Shown here piece after piece: positions 53,794 through 62,593 of a stretch of 64,000 nucleotides of DNA (the stretch's first letter is position 1; every line of letters starts with the position of its first letter). The notes beneath the pieces are model-generated. The model had not been told where the DNA came from and did not search any database. It saw only the letters and a list, made by a program, of their open reading frames with translations. The DNA is taken from positions 1 to 64,000 of the forward strand of contig NZ_CALKTC010000020.1 in assembly GCF_937996225.1 (NCBI RefSeq). The letters are read 5' to 3'. The translations under genes were made by a program, and so were the position numbers. The stretch is from an uncultured Campylobacter sp. Lineage in GTDB: Bacteria > Campylobacterota > Campylobacteria > Campylobacterales > Campylobacteraceae.

Positions 53794-55058
53794 TGAATAA
53801 ATCGCTACGCAACAAAATTCTCATTACTTTGGGCTTTCTTTTTGCCTATAGGTTGCTAGCTTACGTGCCGGTTCCGGGAGTGGACGTTGAGGTTATAAAG
53901 CAATTTTTTCAAAGCAATAGCAACAACGCTTTTGGAATGTTTAATATGTTTAGCGGTAACGCGGCGGAGCGATTCAGCGTTATCTCGCTAGGCATTATGC
54001 CTTATATTACCGCTTCGATCATTATGGAGCTGCTCGCCGCGACCTTCCCAAATTTAGGCAAGCTCAAAAAAGAGCGCGACGGTATGCAGAAATATATGCA
54101 GATCATCCGATACGCCACCATCGCAATCGCTATGGTTCAATCCATCGGCGTTAGCATTGGCTTACAGGGCATCCACGGACAAACCGGAGCGCCTGCGATA
54201 ATGGCCGAAAATACCAACGAGTTTGTTTTTATCTCGTGCATTTCGATGCTGGCAGGCACCATGCTTTTGATGTGGATCGGCGAGCAGATCACGCAGCGCG
54301 GAGTCGGTAACGGCACCAGCCTTATTATCTTTGCAGGTATCGTAAGTGCCATCCCTAGAGCGATCGGAAGTACTGTAAATTTAGTAAATACCGGTGAGAT
54401 GAACGTTTTAAAGCTAATCGCGATCGTGCTAATTATCCTGGCTACTATCGGGGCAATTTTATATGTGGAGCTAGGCGAACGTAGAATTCCGGTATCGTTT
54501 TCGCGCAAGGTATTGATGGCAAATCAAAATAAGCGCATTATGAATTACGTGCCGATCAAGCTAAATTTAAGCGGCGTCATTCCGCCTATTTTTGCAAGCG
54601 CGATTTTGATGTTTCCGACCACTATTTTGCAGGCAAGCACCAATCCAATCATCCAAAAGATCCACGATTTCCTAAGCCCTAGCAATTACTTCTTTAACTT
54701 TTTGACCTTTGTGTTGGTTATATTTTTCGCTTATTTTTATGCGTCAATTGCTTTTAATTCCAAGGACATTAGTGAAAATTTAAAGAAGCAGGGCGGATTT
54801 ATCCCGGGCATTCGTCCGGGCGAGGGAACGGCGAGCTTTTTAAACGAAGTCGCCAGCCGTCTTACGTTTTGGGGTTCGATCTATCTCGGGTTAGTAACCG
54901 TCATTCCGTGGCTGCTCGTTAAATTTATGGGCGTGCCGTTTTATTTCGGCGGTACCAGCGTGCTGATCGTCGTCTCGGTCGCACTCGATACGATGAGACG
55001 CATCGAAGCGCAGATCTATATGAACAAATATCAGACCCTAAGCGCGGTCGGGCTATAA
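53793..55058 (+). CDS. secY: Protein translocase channel SecY
   Basis: 421 residues with ten membrane helices. The pore of the Sec system. VPVPGVDVEVIKQFF start of the plug region, MPYITASIIMELL near 68, QITQRGVGNGTSLIIFAGI near 165 and the cytoplasmic loop with NQNKRIMNYVPIKLNLSGVIPPIFA near 245 are family signatures. FIPGIRPGEGTASFLN precedes the last helices. Co-transcribed with the ribosomal genes. Confidence 0.98.
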   Translation: MNKSLRNKILITLGFLFAYRLLAYVPVPGVDVEVIKQFFQSNSNNAFGMFNMFSGNAAERFSVISLGIMPYITASIIMELLAATFPNLGKLKKERDGMQKYMQIIRYATIAIAMVQSIGVSIGLQGIHGQTGAPAIMAENTNEFVFISCISMLAGTMLLMWIGEQITQRGVGNGTSLIIFAGIVSAIPRAIGSTVNLVNTGEMNVLKLIAIVLIILATIGAILYVELGERRIPVSFSRKVLMANQNKRIMNYVPIKLNLSGVIPPIFASAILMFPTTILQASTNPIIQKIHDFLSPSNYFFNFLTFVLVIFFAYFYASIAFNSKDISENLKKQGGFIPGIRPGEGTASFLNEVASRLTFWGSIYLGLVTVIPWLLVKFMGVPFYFGGTSVLIVVSVALDTMRRIEAQIYMNKYQTLSAVGL

Positions 55059-55060
55059 AA

Positions 55061-55819
55061 ATGGCGATTTTGCTTAAAACAAAAAAAGATTTAGAGGGGC
55101 TTCGTGCGGCGAACAGGATCGTCGCGCAAGCCCTTGATTATGCAACTTCATTTATAAAGCCGGGTCTTAGCCTACTCGAAGTCGATAAAAAGATCGACGA
55201 TTTCATCACCTCCAAAGGCGCATATCCCGCTTTTAAGGGGCTATACGGCTTTCCAAACGCCGCCTGCCTCTCGCTAAATGAAGTCATCATCCACGGCATC
55301 CCCGACGAAACGATCTTGCAGGAGGGCGATATCTTGGGCGTCGATCTAGGCTCGAAGCTAAACGGATATTTCGGCGACAGCGCACGCACTCTGCCCGTCG
55401 GTAAAATTTCAAAAGCCGACGAAGATCTCATCGCATGCAGTAAGGACACGCTGGAGTTTGCCATCAAAACGATCAGGGTAGGGATGCACTTCAAAGAGCT
55501 AAGCTTCGAGATCGAGAAATTTATCCGCGCGCGCGGCTTTGTGCCGCTATACGGCTTCTGCGGTCACGGCATCGGCAAGCACCCACACGAAGAGCCTGAG
55601 ATCCCAAACTATCTGGAGGGCAACAATCCAAAATCGGGCCCCAAAATCAAAAACGGCATGGTCTTTTGCATCGAGCCGATGATCTGCCAAAAGGACGGCA
55701 CGCCAGTCATCGCCGAGGATAAGTGGAGCACGAGAAGCAAGGACGGACTTCGTACTAGCCACTACGAGCATTGCATGGCGGTTTTCGATGATAAGGTCGA
55801 AGTGCTGAGCGTCGTGTAG
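55061..55819 (+). CDS. map: Methionine aminopeptidase, type I
   Basis: 252 residues. Removes the initiator methionine. Metal ligands are visible: HGIPDE near 83, GVDLGSKLNGYFGDSART near 97 (two Asp), CGHGIGKHPHEEPEI near 165 (His and Glu) and MVFCIEPMI near 200. It follows secY after 2 bases and is the last gene of the operon; infA, rpmJ and the alpha-operon genes are not next to it. Confidence 0.97.
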   Translation: MAILLKTKKDLEGLRAANRIVAQALDYATSFIKPGLSLLEVDKKIDDFITSKGAYPAFKGLYGFPNAACLSLNEVIIHGIPDETILQEGDILGVDLGSKLNGYFGDSARTLPVGKISKADEDLIACSKDTLEFAIKTIRVGMHFKELSFEIEKFIRARGFVPLYGFCGHGIGKHPHEEPEIPNYLEGNNPKSGPKIKNGMVFCIEPMICQKDGTPVIAEDKWSTRSKDGLRTSHYEHCMAVFDDKVEVLSVV

Positions 55820-56294
55820 ATTTTCGCGAAAAAGGCTTAGCAGAATTGGAATTTCGCTCTTTTGGTGGGGCGAAATTTCACGAACGGCGTGTTTTTATAA
55901 ATTTGCATCGTTTGAGCCGCTATAAAATTTTACCTCCTCTCGGTTGCTAGGCGCATAAATTTATTCGCAAGCTTTTGGGCTTTAATCGCATTTAGATAAT
56001 TTTAAAATTTATCGTAGCGGCTTGTAGTCTATCCGCAAAATTCTAAGAATTAGAATTTTAGAATAATGTCTTGCAATTTCACTCACAAACCCACTTTATA
56101 TTAAAATTTGCCGTCCAATTCCATGTCCCGTATCTTTAAAATTTAGCCGTAAAATTTGAAGCGTAAAGGCGCGCAAGTAAGCAAGCTCAAAGCTTTAAGC
56201 GGCTAAGATTGCGCCTTGATTTTAAAGCGAAAATATGTCGCGCTATGTGAAGTACGCGTCATCGCGTCCCTTCGTACGAGGCAGGAAAGATAAA
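55820..56294. other. Gap after the ribosomal operon
   Basis: No gene supported. A weak hairpin (GGAATTTCGC and GCGAAATTTC, about 55848-55880) may end the operon. The rest is AAATTT-rich. The in-frame extension of the next gene to 56235 lacks a ribosome binding site. Confidence 0.4.
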
Positions 56295-58283
56295 ATGAGA
56301 GAAAAATTTTATGTAGCGCTGGCAAATATAGGCGAGCTTGCGGCGCAGACGAAAGCGGGTGGGCTCATAGCGCGCTTGCTTATGAAAATCGACCGCGGCT
56401 TTTTTACCGCGCTGCGCGAACGTCCCGTGTGGAGGGTGTTTTGGCTTGCGACGGTGCTATGCTTGCTCGCGTGCTGGGCTAAGATACATTATCAGATTAA
56501 CGGTCCCATCTTTGCCTACATCGCCGAGAGTTTCCCCGTGGTATTCATCATAAATTTGCTCATCTTTCACCTCTGCTATTTGCTTAGCGGGCGATTTTTT
56601 AAGCTTGTTTCGTTCGTGCTACTGGCGTTAATTGCGCTGATTGCGAGCACGTCTTTATTTTTGATCGTAAATTTCGACTCAAGCTTCAACGTTGTGGCGA
56701 TCGACGCGATCGTGCATACCGACGCAGCCGAGACGCGCGAGTTTGTTTCGCAGTTTCTTAACCCGGCAACGATTTTATATTTAGCGGCGTTGCTCGGCTG
56801 CATCTTTGCGGCACTAAGAGCAGGACGGCGAGAGAAGGAGCAAGCGCATAGCCGCTTAAGATTGCTGCTAGCGGCGCTTTATCTTATCTATGGATCGATC
56901 TTTTGCGCGGATATCGCCGTCAAAGCTTTTCAGGGCAAGCGCGGCTTTGTAACCAAGCTATCGCAATACGTCCCGCTGGAGTTTGCCTTCACGCTAAAAG
57001 ATTATCTAAGCGATAAAAATTTCATCACCGATATGCACGAAGTGCAGCTCGGATATGACGAGGCTAAGCGCGCGAACGAAGGCGTTTTAAAAGGCGGCGC
57101 AAATTCAGATCCGCAAGGCGCCGCCTCGGGCTCCGCGTCTGAAAATTCCGCGCCTGCATCAAACGCCCAGGCGCAAAATTCCAGCGTAAATTTAAATTCT
57201 ACGCCGCAAAGCCCCAGCACGATTTCAAATTCTAAAAACCCTGAGGCCGCTACAAACCCCGCCTTGCAAAAGTCTCGCGTCAAAAATATCATCCTAATAA
57301 TCGGTGAGAGCTTGCAGCGCGGGCATATGTCGCTCTACGGCTACGGCGTTAAAAATACACCGCTTTTGGAGGGTCTCGAAGCAAGCGGCAATCTGATAAA
57401 ATTTGGCGATACAATCTCGCCTTACGGCACGACTAATCAGGTGCTGATGCGACTTTTAAATTTCAGCGATTACGAAAGCGAGCGCAAAAGGGCGTGGTTT
57501 CGCAACCTTAGCATCATTGATATGTTTAAGCTAAGTGGCTACCGCACCTTTTGGATCAGCAATCAAGAAGCCTTCGGTGCACATGCGTTAAGTGCTAAAA
57601 GCGCTGCCGATCGCGCGGACGCGGAATCCTTCCTCTCAAAGAGCAATCTTTATGAAACCGTCCGCATCAAGCCTGACGGAGTGCTGCTTCCGCTCATAAA
57701 TCAGGCAAAAACGGAGCAGAGCGAGCGAAATTTCTACGTGATCCATCTCATCGGTAGCCATATGGATTACAGCCTGCGCTATCCCGAGGGATTTGGCAAG
57801 TTTAGCGCGGCGGACGTAAAGGCAAAACTTACTTCCAAGCAGAAAGATGTCGTCGCATATTACGACAACAGCGTGCTTTACAACGATTTTGTCATAAATG
57901 AAATTTTTAAAATTTTTTCGGGTGATGACAGCCTCATCGTCTATCTTAGCGATCACGGCGAGAATTTATACGAAAATGGACGCCTTGGGCACGGCATGGA
58001 AAGCCGCTTTACTTACGAAATCCCGCTGCTTTTTATAGCTTCGCGCGAGTTTTTGAGCGATCACGCTAAACTATGGCAGAGGCTAGCTGCGGCGAAAGAT
58101 AAGCCTTTTATGAGCGATGATTTAGCGCATCTGCTAGCAGATATCATCGGTGTCGCGCCGCTTGAGTTTGACGAGCACAAAAGCCCGATACGAGCGGATT
58201 TCAATGCTTCACGCAAGCGAATTGCTAACGGAGTCGATTATGACGAGAAATTAAAAAGCGCGAAGGGCTACGAGTTCGAGTAA
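56295..58283 (+). CDS. Sulfatase-fold phosphoethanolamine transferase-like protein (EptA/EptC type)
   Basis: 662 residues from the ATG at 56295, behind CAGGAAAG. Five membrane helices in the first 230 residues (for example VFWLATVLCLLACWA, FPVVFIINLLIFHLCYLL). A Ser/Asn/Gln/Ala-rich linker of about 65 residues (near 272-335) is followed by the periplasmic sulfatase-type catalytic domain: ILIIGESLQRGHMSLYGYG (metal-binding Glu), SPYGTTNQ with the likely nucleophile threonine, and YLSDHGENLYENGRLGHGM (Asp, His, His ligands). It probably transfers phosphoethanolamine from phosphatidylethanolamine to lipid A, core sugars or flagellar parts; acceptor not readable. Monocistronic. Confidence 0.85.
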   Translation: MREKFYVALANIGELAAQTKAGGLIARLLMKIDRGFFTALRERPVWRVFWLATVLCLLACWAKIHYQINGPIFAYIAESFPVVFIINLLIFHLCYLLSGRFFKLVSFVLLALIALIASTSLFLIVNFDSSFNVVAIDAIVHTDAAETREFVSQFLNPATILYLAALLGCIFAALRAGRREKEQAHSRLRLLLAALYLIYGSIFCADIAVKAFQGKRGFVTKLSQYVPLEFAFTLKDYLSDKNFITDMHEVQLGYDEAKRANEGVLKGGANSDPQGAASGSASENSAPASNAQAQNSSVNLNSTPQSPSTISNSKNPEAATNPALQKSRVKNIILIIGESLQRGHMSLYGYGVKNTPLLEGLEASGNLIKFGDTISPYGTTNQVLMRLLNFSDYESERKRAWFRNLSIIDMFKLSGYRTFWISNQEAFGAHALSAKSAADRADAESFLSKSNLYETVRIKPDGVLLPLINQAKTEQSERNFYVIHLIGSHMDYSLRYPEGFGKFSAADVKAKLTSKQKDVVAYYDNSVLYNDFVINEIFKIFSGDDSLIVYLSDHGENLYENGRLGHGMESRFTYEIPLLFIASREFLSDHAKLWQRLAAAKDKPFMSDDLAHLLADIIGVAPLEFDEHKSPIRADFNASRKRIANGVDYDEKLKSAKGYEFE

Positions 58284-58456
58284 TAGATGAGTTTTGCTTT
58301 TATGCCGTTACATGCTGCATAAAATAGGAATTAGTATGTCCTGCTTTTTGATTGGTTCATCAAATTCAGATTAAAATTTACGCCACCCCATATGGCTACG
58401 CTGATAAAAAGACGCGCAACGCTTGTTAAATTTTAGATCAAATTTATGCACCGCGG

Positions 58457-59181
58457 TTAGCTCTCCTTCTTTACCTCATCCATATACGAATAGATCGTGA
58501 CTTTCTGCGTCCTAAGCGCCTTTGCGACGAGCTCTACAGCGCCTTTTACCTCAAAAATCCCTTTTTGCGAGAGGAATTTCACGATACGCTTTCGATCCTC
58601 TTTCTTCATCCCCTCTACATCTAGATCGTGCGTAGCCGATGCGATCAGATCTTGGACGATGTCAAGGATATTTTGCTGCGAATCGTTAGAGTTTTTTGCT
58701 TCTAAATTTATGCTGTCATTTGAGCTCGCTTCATCTAATGCCGCGCTATTGCAGACTCCGTCAGTAAAATTTGCGCCCTGCAACTCCTTGCTATCGAGCT
58801 TTGCATTCGGCAGCAGATTTTTTATTACTTTGTATGCCGCCATGGCGCTTGAGGTATCTATATTTACGCACAGTGCGCCTACTACTTTGCCGTTTGCGGC
58901 GCGGATCAAAGAAGTCGAGGAGCGTATGAGCTTGCCGTTTTGCGCGGTGAAGTAGTAGTTTGCGGTGCAGTCGTTTTCAAAATTTTTGCTTAGCAACACG
59001 TCCTTTATCAGATGATCGAAGCTCTGCCCGTTACGTCGCCGAGGACGAAAACGACGGAGTTTTGCGGCGTGCTCATATCATGGATGATCACCTCGCAATC
59101 GCCGATCGTATTTTTAATAAGGTGCGCGGTCGGTATAAAAGTCTGCAAAAGTTGATTCAATTCGGGCTCCTGAAATTTCAT
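58457..59181 (-). pseudogene. Frameshifted YheO/DauR-type regulator
   Basis: From 59181 (ATG) or the better TTG at 59160, behind AGGAG, the frame reads NQLLQTFIPTAHLIKNTIGD and CEVIIHDMSTPQNSVVFVLGDVTG, then stops. After one shifted base at the GGG at 59027-59029 the sequence goes on as GQSFDHLIKDVLLSKNFEND, with the rest of a PAS-like YheO domain (YYFTAQNGKLIRSSTSLIRAANGKVVGALCVNID). A Ser/Asn-rich linker and a C-terminal helix-turn-helix follow (IVKFLSQKGIFEVKGAVELVAKALRTQKVTIYSYM). One extra G restores a protein of about 235 residues. Divergent from ridA, which it may have controlled. Confidence 0.8.
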
Positions 59182-59272
59182 ATAAAAAAAATCTATGAAT
59201 TTGGATTAAATTTTAAAATTTTTGCAAATTTATAGAAATACTTATATATTTTAATAAATTTAGAGTAAAATT

Positions 59273-59288
59273 ATATAAAATTTTATAT
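59273..59288. promoter_or_regulatory. 16-base perfect palindrome before ridA
   Basis: ATATAAAATTTTATAT, ending 14 bases before the ridA ATG and next to its AAAGGAG site. It lies in the divergent region with the broken regulator, so it may be its operator; the word is also close to the AAATTT background, which lowers confidence. Confidence 0.4.
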
Positions 59289-59302
59289 GCAAAGGAGCTT
59301 AA

Positions 59303-59689
59303 ATGAAAGAGATTTATCCAACCGGTTTCGCGCCGAAAAAGGCGCATTATGCGCCGGGCATCTTAGACGACGACGGTACGCTCTACGTCTCGGGACAGCT
59401 AAGCGTGGATCCGCGCACGGGAGCCATTGCGGAGGGCCTTGCTGAGCAGACCGCACAGGCCCTAAGCAACGTCGCGGCAGTGCTGGCCGCCGCGGGCGCG
59501 GATAAAGGCGACGTGCGGATGTGCCGCGTCTATACGCCTGACGTCGCGAACTGGGACGTGATCGACGAGCAATACGCGCTGTTTTTCGGCGCGCACAAGC
59601 CCGCCCGCGTTGTGGTGCCGACTACGGCTCTACATTTCGGCTGCCTTGTAGAGATCGAGGCCGTCGCAAAAATAAAAGAGAAAAAATAG
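59303..59689 (+). CDS. ridA: RidA-family enamine/imine deaminase
   Basis: 128 residues. Hydrolyses reactive 2-aminoacrylate and related imines released by PLP enzymes. GTLYVSGQLSVDPRTGAIAEG near 30-50, VRMCRVYTPDVANWDVIDEQYALFFG and PARVVVPTTALHFGCLVEIEAVA (with the catalytic arginine) are the family pattern. It stands 8 bases before a PLP-dependent lyase-like gene, which fits a role in clearing that enzyme's by-products. Confidence 0.9.
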   Translation: MKEIYPTGFAPKKAHYAPGILDDDGTLYVSGQLSVDPRTGAIAEGLAEQTAQALSNVAAVLAAAGADKGDVRMCRVYTPDVANWDVIDEQYALFFGAHKPARVVVPTTALHFGCLVEIEAVAKIKEKK

Positions 59690-59697
59690 GAGCGAAA

Positions 59698-60783
59698 ATG
59701 AGCGATTTCATCTGCACGGGATGTGGCAAGCACGCGCCCATCGATACTTTGCGCTATAAATGCGACTGCGGCGGGTTGTATAAGCTAAACTCCGATGCGC
59801 CTAAATTTAACCCCGCGCTCGTAGATCAAAGCGAGTTTAGCATCTTTAGATACCGCAGGTTTATGGGCATCGACACGACTAAATTTAAAGAAATCTCGAT
59901 GGGCGAGGGGCTCACGGCTAGCGTGAAATTCGGCGAAGACCTCTATCTCAAGCTTGATTACGCGATGCCTACGCTTTCGTTCAAAGACCGCGGTGCGGCG
60001 GTTTTGGTACTGCATGCTAAAAATATCGGCGTAAAAAAGGTGCTGCAAGACTCCAGCGGCAACGCGGGCAATGCCGTGGCGGCGTACTGCGCTCGCGCGG
60101 GCATCGAGTGCGAAATTTACGTCCCGAAGGGCACGTCTCCCAAAAAGATCGATATGATCAAAAGCCACGGCGCGCACGTCACGGTCTTTGACGGCAGCCG
60201 CGACGAGACGGCGGATGCGTGCCGCAAAAAGGCCTCGGATGAGCAGATCTATTACGCCAACCACGTTTATAATCCGATCTTTTACGAGGGCACGAAGAGC
60301 TACGTTTATGAGATTTACGAGCAGCTAGGCAGGGTGCCGCGCAATATCTTTATCCCCGTGGGCAACGGCACGCTACTGCTGGGCGCTCAAGCAGCGCTGG
60401 GCGAGCTATATGAGGGCGGCTTTATCGAGGCGCTGCCAAAAATTTTCATCGTTCAGGGCGAGCTTTGCGCTCCGCTTTTCGGTGCTGAAGCTGTGGCGCG
60501 CGAGACCAGGCCGCAGCCGACGCTAGCGGAGGGCATCGCGATCGCAAGACCGATGCGCGCGGGCGAAATTCTTGGCTCTAGCTACGCTGGCGAGCGCGAG
60601 GTGATCTTGGCGAGCGAGAGCGATATACTGCCTGCCAGAGCGGCGCTTGCGCGCGGCGGATTTTACGTCGAGCACACGACCGCGGCTACCTATGCGGCGT
60701 ATCTGCGCTACAAAGAAAGCCACGATCTACAAGGAGATAGCATCATCCCGCTTTGCGGCGCGGGGCTGAAGAGCGATCATTAA
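59698..60783 (+). CDS. PLP-dependent threonine-synthase-like enzyme
   Basis: 361 residues, fold type II. It starts with a zinc-ribbon-like CTGCGKHAP...YKCDCGGLY, as in the long threonine synthase and cysteate synthase group. The PLP lysine is in MPTLSFKDRGAAVLVLHA near residue 98, the phosphate-binding loop is DSSGNAGNAVAAYC near 120, and PVGNGTLLLGAQAAL near 220 is the glycine loop. It could be a threonine synthase, a cysteate synthase-like enzyme or a beta-eliminating ammonia-lyase; pairing with ridA and a DauR-type regulator points to amino acid breakdown, but this is inference. Confidence 0.85.
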   Translation: MSDFICTGCGKHAPIDTLRYKCDCGGLYKLNSDAPKFNPALVDQSEFSIFRYRRFMGIDTTKFKEISMGEGLTASVKFGEDLYLKLDYAMPTLSFKDRGAAVLVLHAKNIGVKKVLQDSSGNAGNAVAAYCARAGIECEIYVPKGTSPKKIDMIKSHGAHVTVFDGSRDETADACRKKASDEQIYYANHVYNPIFYEGTKSYVYEIYEQLGRVPRNIFIPVGNGTLLLGAQAALGELYEGGFIEALPKIFIVQGELCAPLFGAEAVARETRPQPTLAEGIAIARPMRAGEILGSSYAGEREVILASESDILPARAALARGGFYVEHTTAATYAAYLRYKESHDLQGDSIIPLCGAGLKSDH

Positions 60784-61195
60784 ATTTAAGCGCCAGACGG
60801 ATTTGTGTGGCTAGCTAGCGGCGAGGAATTTAAAATTTTCGCCGCTTTAAATTTAGCGAGTTTGTGAGTTTGTTTTTGGTGAAATTCTAAAAATTTAACG
60901 ACGCGTAGGCTTTTAAATTTAAACTTGTAACGAAGCGCGGGAACACCTTTCGTTTGCGGTATGATACGGCGATAGGTGATACAGCGCATTTTATGGGCGA
61001 CTTTGCCGTTAGTTGGATTTTTAAAATTTTATCTGTCGATAGCTGGACGGCCGCCTCTTAAATTTGAAATTACGGTCAAAATTTATAGAAATTAGCCTGT
61101 AAGGTGCGGCGCTATCCGCCCGTTTCGTTTATAAAATTTGGACGTTTTATCGCTCTTGGGAAGCGACCTTCTACGCAGATGATAAATTTGCGCGA
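60784..61195. other. Gap without a supported gene
   Basis: Contains many AAATTT and AAAATTTT words and short arginine- and lysine-rich frames only. No hairpin terminator or promoter stands out. Confidence 0.4.
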
Positions 61196-61744
61196 CTATT
61201 TTAGATTTTCTTTAGCGATACGCGTAAGCTCAAGCACAAATTCGCTTTTTGCCGCAGTATAGGCGTCGCGGTTGAACTCGAATCGCTTGCAAAGCTCTAA
61301 TTTAAGCGCCTCGTACCGCGCGGCGATATCCGCATTCGCCCGCAAAAAATCTCTAAAAAATATCTCATCCGCATCGCCGAAATTTCGTAGATGTACGTGA
61401 AAAACGCGCTCGGCAAATCCCGCTTCGGTGTAGCCCTTATTTAGGCTGCAGCGGCTCCCCTTTTCGCTCATTAGCAGATAGCCGGCCTCTACCAGGCGCT
61501 GTTTGGCGGCGGCAATATCCGAGCATTCGATCAAAATATCTACGATCGGCTTCGCCCAGATCCCGCTTACCGCGGTGCTGCCGATATGGTGGATCTTGAT
61601 CTCGCCATGATCTTGCAGCAGGCCGCGCAGAATTTCGCGCTCCTGCCTAAAGTATTCGCCCCAGCGCGGATCGTGCGGCACGAGACGTATCGGAAAGAGC
61701 CGCCACAGCTCTTGCAGGCTCATCGAAAGGAGTTTATTGCTCAT
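61196..61744 (-). CDS. GrpB/UPF0157-family nucleotidyltransferase-like protein
   Basis: 182 residues. IRLVPHDPRWGEYFRQEREILR near 18-40, IHHIGSTAVSGIWAKPIVDILIEC (the nucleotidyltransferase-fold G-S and D-x-D-like part) near 51-74, and FHVHLRNFGDADEIFFRDFLRAN near 114-136 are the family pattern. Biological role unknown. The start at the ATG at 61744 follows AAGTTAAG, which is weak. It lies 35 bases downstream of the tRNA gene on the same strand. Confidence 0.85.
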   Translation of the reverse strand: MSNKLLSMSLQELWRLFPIRLVPHDPRWGEYFRQEREILRGLLQDHGEIKIHHIGSTAVSGIWAKPIVDILIECSDIAAAKQRLVEAGYLLMSEKGSRCSLNKGYTEAGFAERVFHVHLRNFGDADEIFFRDFLRANADIAARYEALKLELCKRFEFNRDAYTAAKSEFVLELTRIAKENLK

Positions 61745-61779
61745 CTTAACTCCAAAGTATTGGGTGAAATTTGAATGAA

Positions 61780-61867
61780 TGGCGGGTAGATAGGGATTCG
61801 AACCCTAGAAGGCTGACGCCTTACGCGCTTTCGAGGCGCGCTCCTTCGACCGCTCGGACATCTACCC
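61780..61867 (-). tRNA. tRNA-Ser(CGA)
   Basis: 88 bases with all arms: acceptor GGGTAGA and TCTACCC, D-arm TCCGAGCGGTCGAAGGA, anticodon stem CGCGC/GCGCG with loop CTCGAAA (anticodon CGA), long variable arm TAAGGCGTCAGCCTTC, T-arm TAGGG-TTCGAAT-CCCTA, discriminator G and encoded CCA. The long variable arm and G73 confirm serine. It reads UCG codons. Confidence 0.97.
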
Positions 61868-61882
61868 GAATAAAAATGTAAT

Positions 61883-61902
61883 TTAAGCCAAAAATGGCTT
61901 AA
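61883..61902 (-). terminator. Hairpin upstream of tRNA-Ser, likely terminator of the GyrI-like gene
   Basis: TTAAGCCA and TGGCTTAA form a perfect 8-base stem with a 4-base loop (AAAA on plus, TTTT on minus). On the minus strand ATTACATTTTTATTC follows, as for a weak terminator. Confidence 0.5.
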
Positions 61903-62155
61903 TAACAGATTTAAAAATGAAATTCCGCGCGAAATTTCGCCTGATTTTGCGAGCGGGGTTGAAATTTAACGGCGCAAATTTAGATTTCATTTTAAATCTA
62001 CGGCTTAAGGTACGGCGCGGCTTTCGGCATAAAATTTATTTTCGCGCGTAGTTTTAGGCACGGAATTTTACCGCTTTATGGATGAAATTTTACGCAAAAG
62101 CTTATCGTCGCGGCGGTGAAAAATCACTCACCGTTTATAAATTTCATGCGCCGCC

Positions 62156-62578
62156 CTACAAAACCGAGATAAAAATTTTGATCTCGTCTCCGCCGTAAAA
62201 CTCAAAATCCGTTCCAAACGCTCTTTTTAGTTCGCCGGCCTCAAAAAAGCTCCAAATTTTACTCCAAAACTTTGCTACGTTTTGCGGCTCATTTGGGAAA
62301 CTAAAAACGGCGTATTTGCCGCTTTTGATCTCCAAGGTTTCGTCGCTGCGGGGCGCTTTGGTGCCGATAAATATATCGTAAAGCCCGTCGTTGCCGTCTT
62401 CGTAATCATAATAGACGCCGTAGATCTCGCTCTGCCCGTCATAGCACTCTTTCATAAATTTTGCCCACAGCGCGGGAATTTTGCCGCTTCCACCTAGCTC
62501 GTCCGCGTTTTTCGTGCGGGCTTTTAACCCGTAAATTTTAAATCCGTCTAAATATGAAATTTTGATTTTTTCGCTCAA
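62156..62578 (-). CDS. GyrI-like effector-binding domain protein
   Basis: 140 residues. Single-domain protein of the GyrI/SOUL-like effector-binding group: KISYLDGFKIYGLKARTKNADE start, IPALWAKFMKECY near 34-46, YGVYYDYEDGNDGLYDIFIGTKA near 53-75, and GKYAVFSFPNEPQNVAKFWSKIWSFF near 87-112. Members bind small hydrophobic or cationic ligands, as in BmrR-type regulators, without their DNA-binding part. Start at the ATG at 62578; the tkt stop is 15 bases upstream, so they may share a transcript. Confidence 0.8.
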   Translation of the reverse strand: MSEKIKISYLDGFKIYGLKARTKNADELGGSGKIPALWAKFMKECYDGQSEIYGVYYDYEDGNDGLYDIFIGTKAPRSDETLEIKSGKYAVFSFPNEPQNVAKFWSKIWSFFEAGELKRAFGTDFEFYGGDEIKIFISVL

Positions 62579-62593
62579 ATTTCGTCCTTTCCG

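Noticed and set aside
61780..61867. tRNA-Ser as an integration site
   Set aside because: No integrase, no repeat of the tRNA 3' end nearby and normal housekeeping-type genes on both sides.
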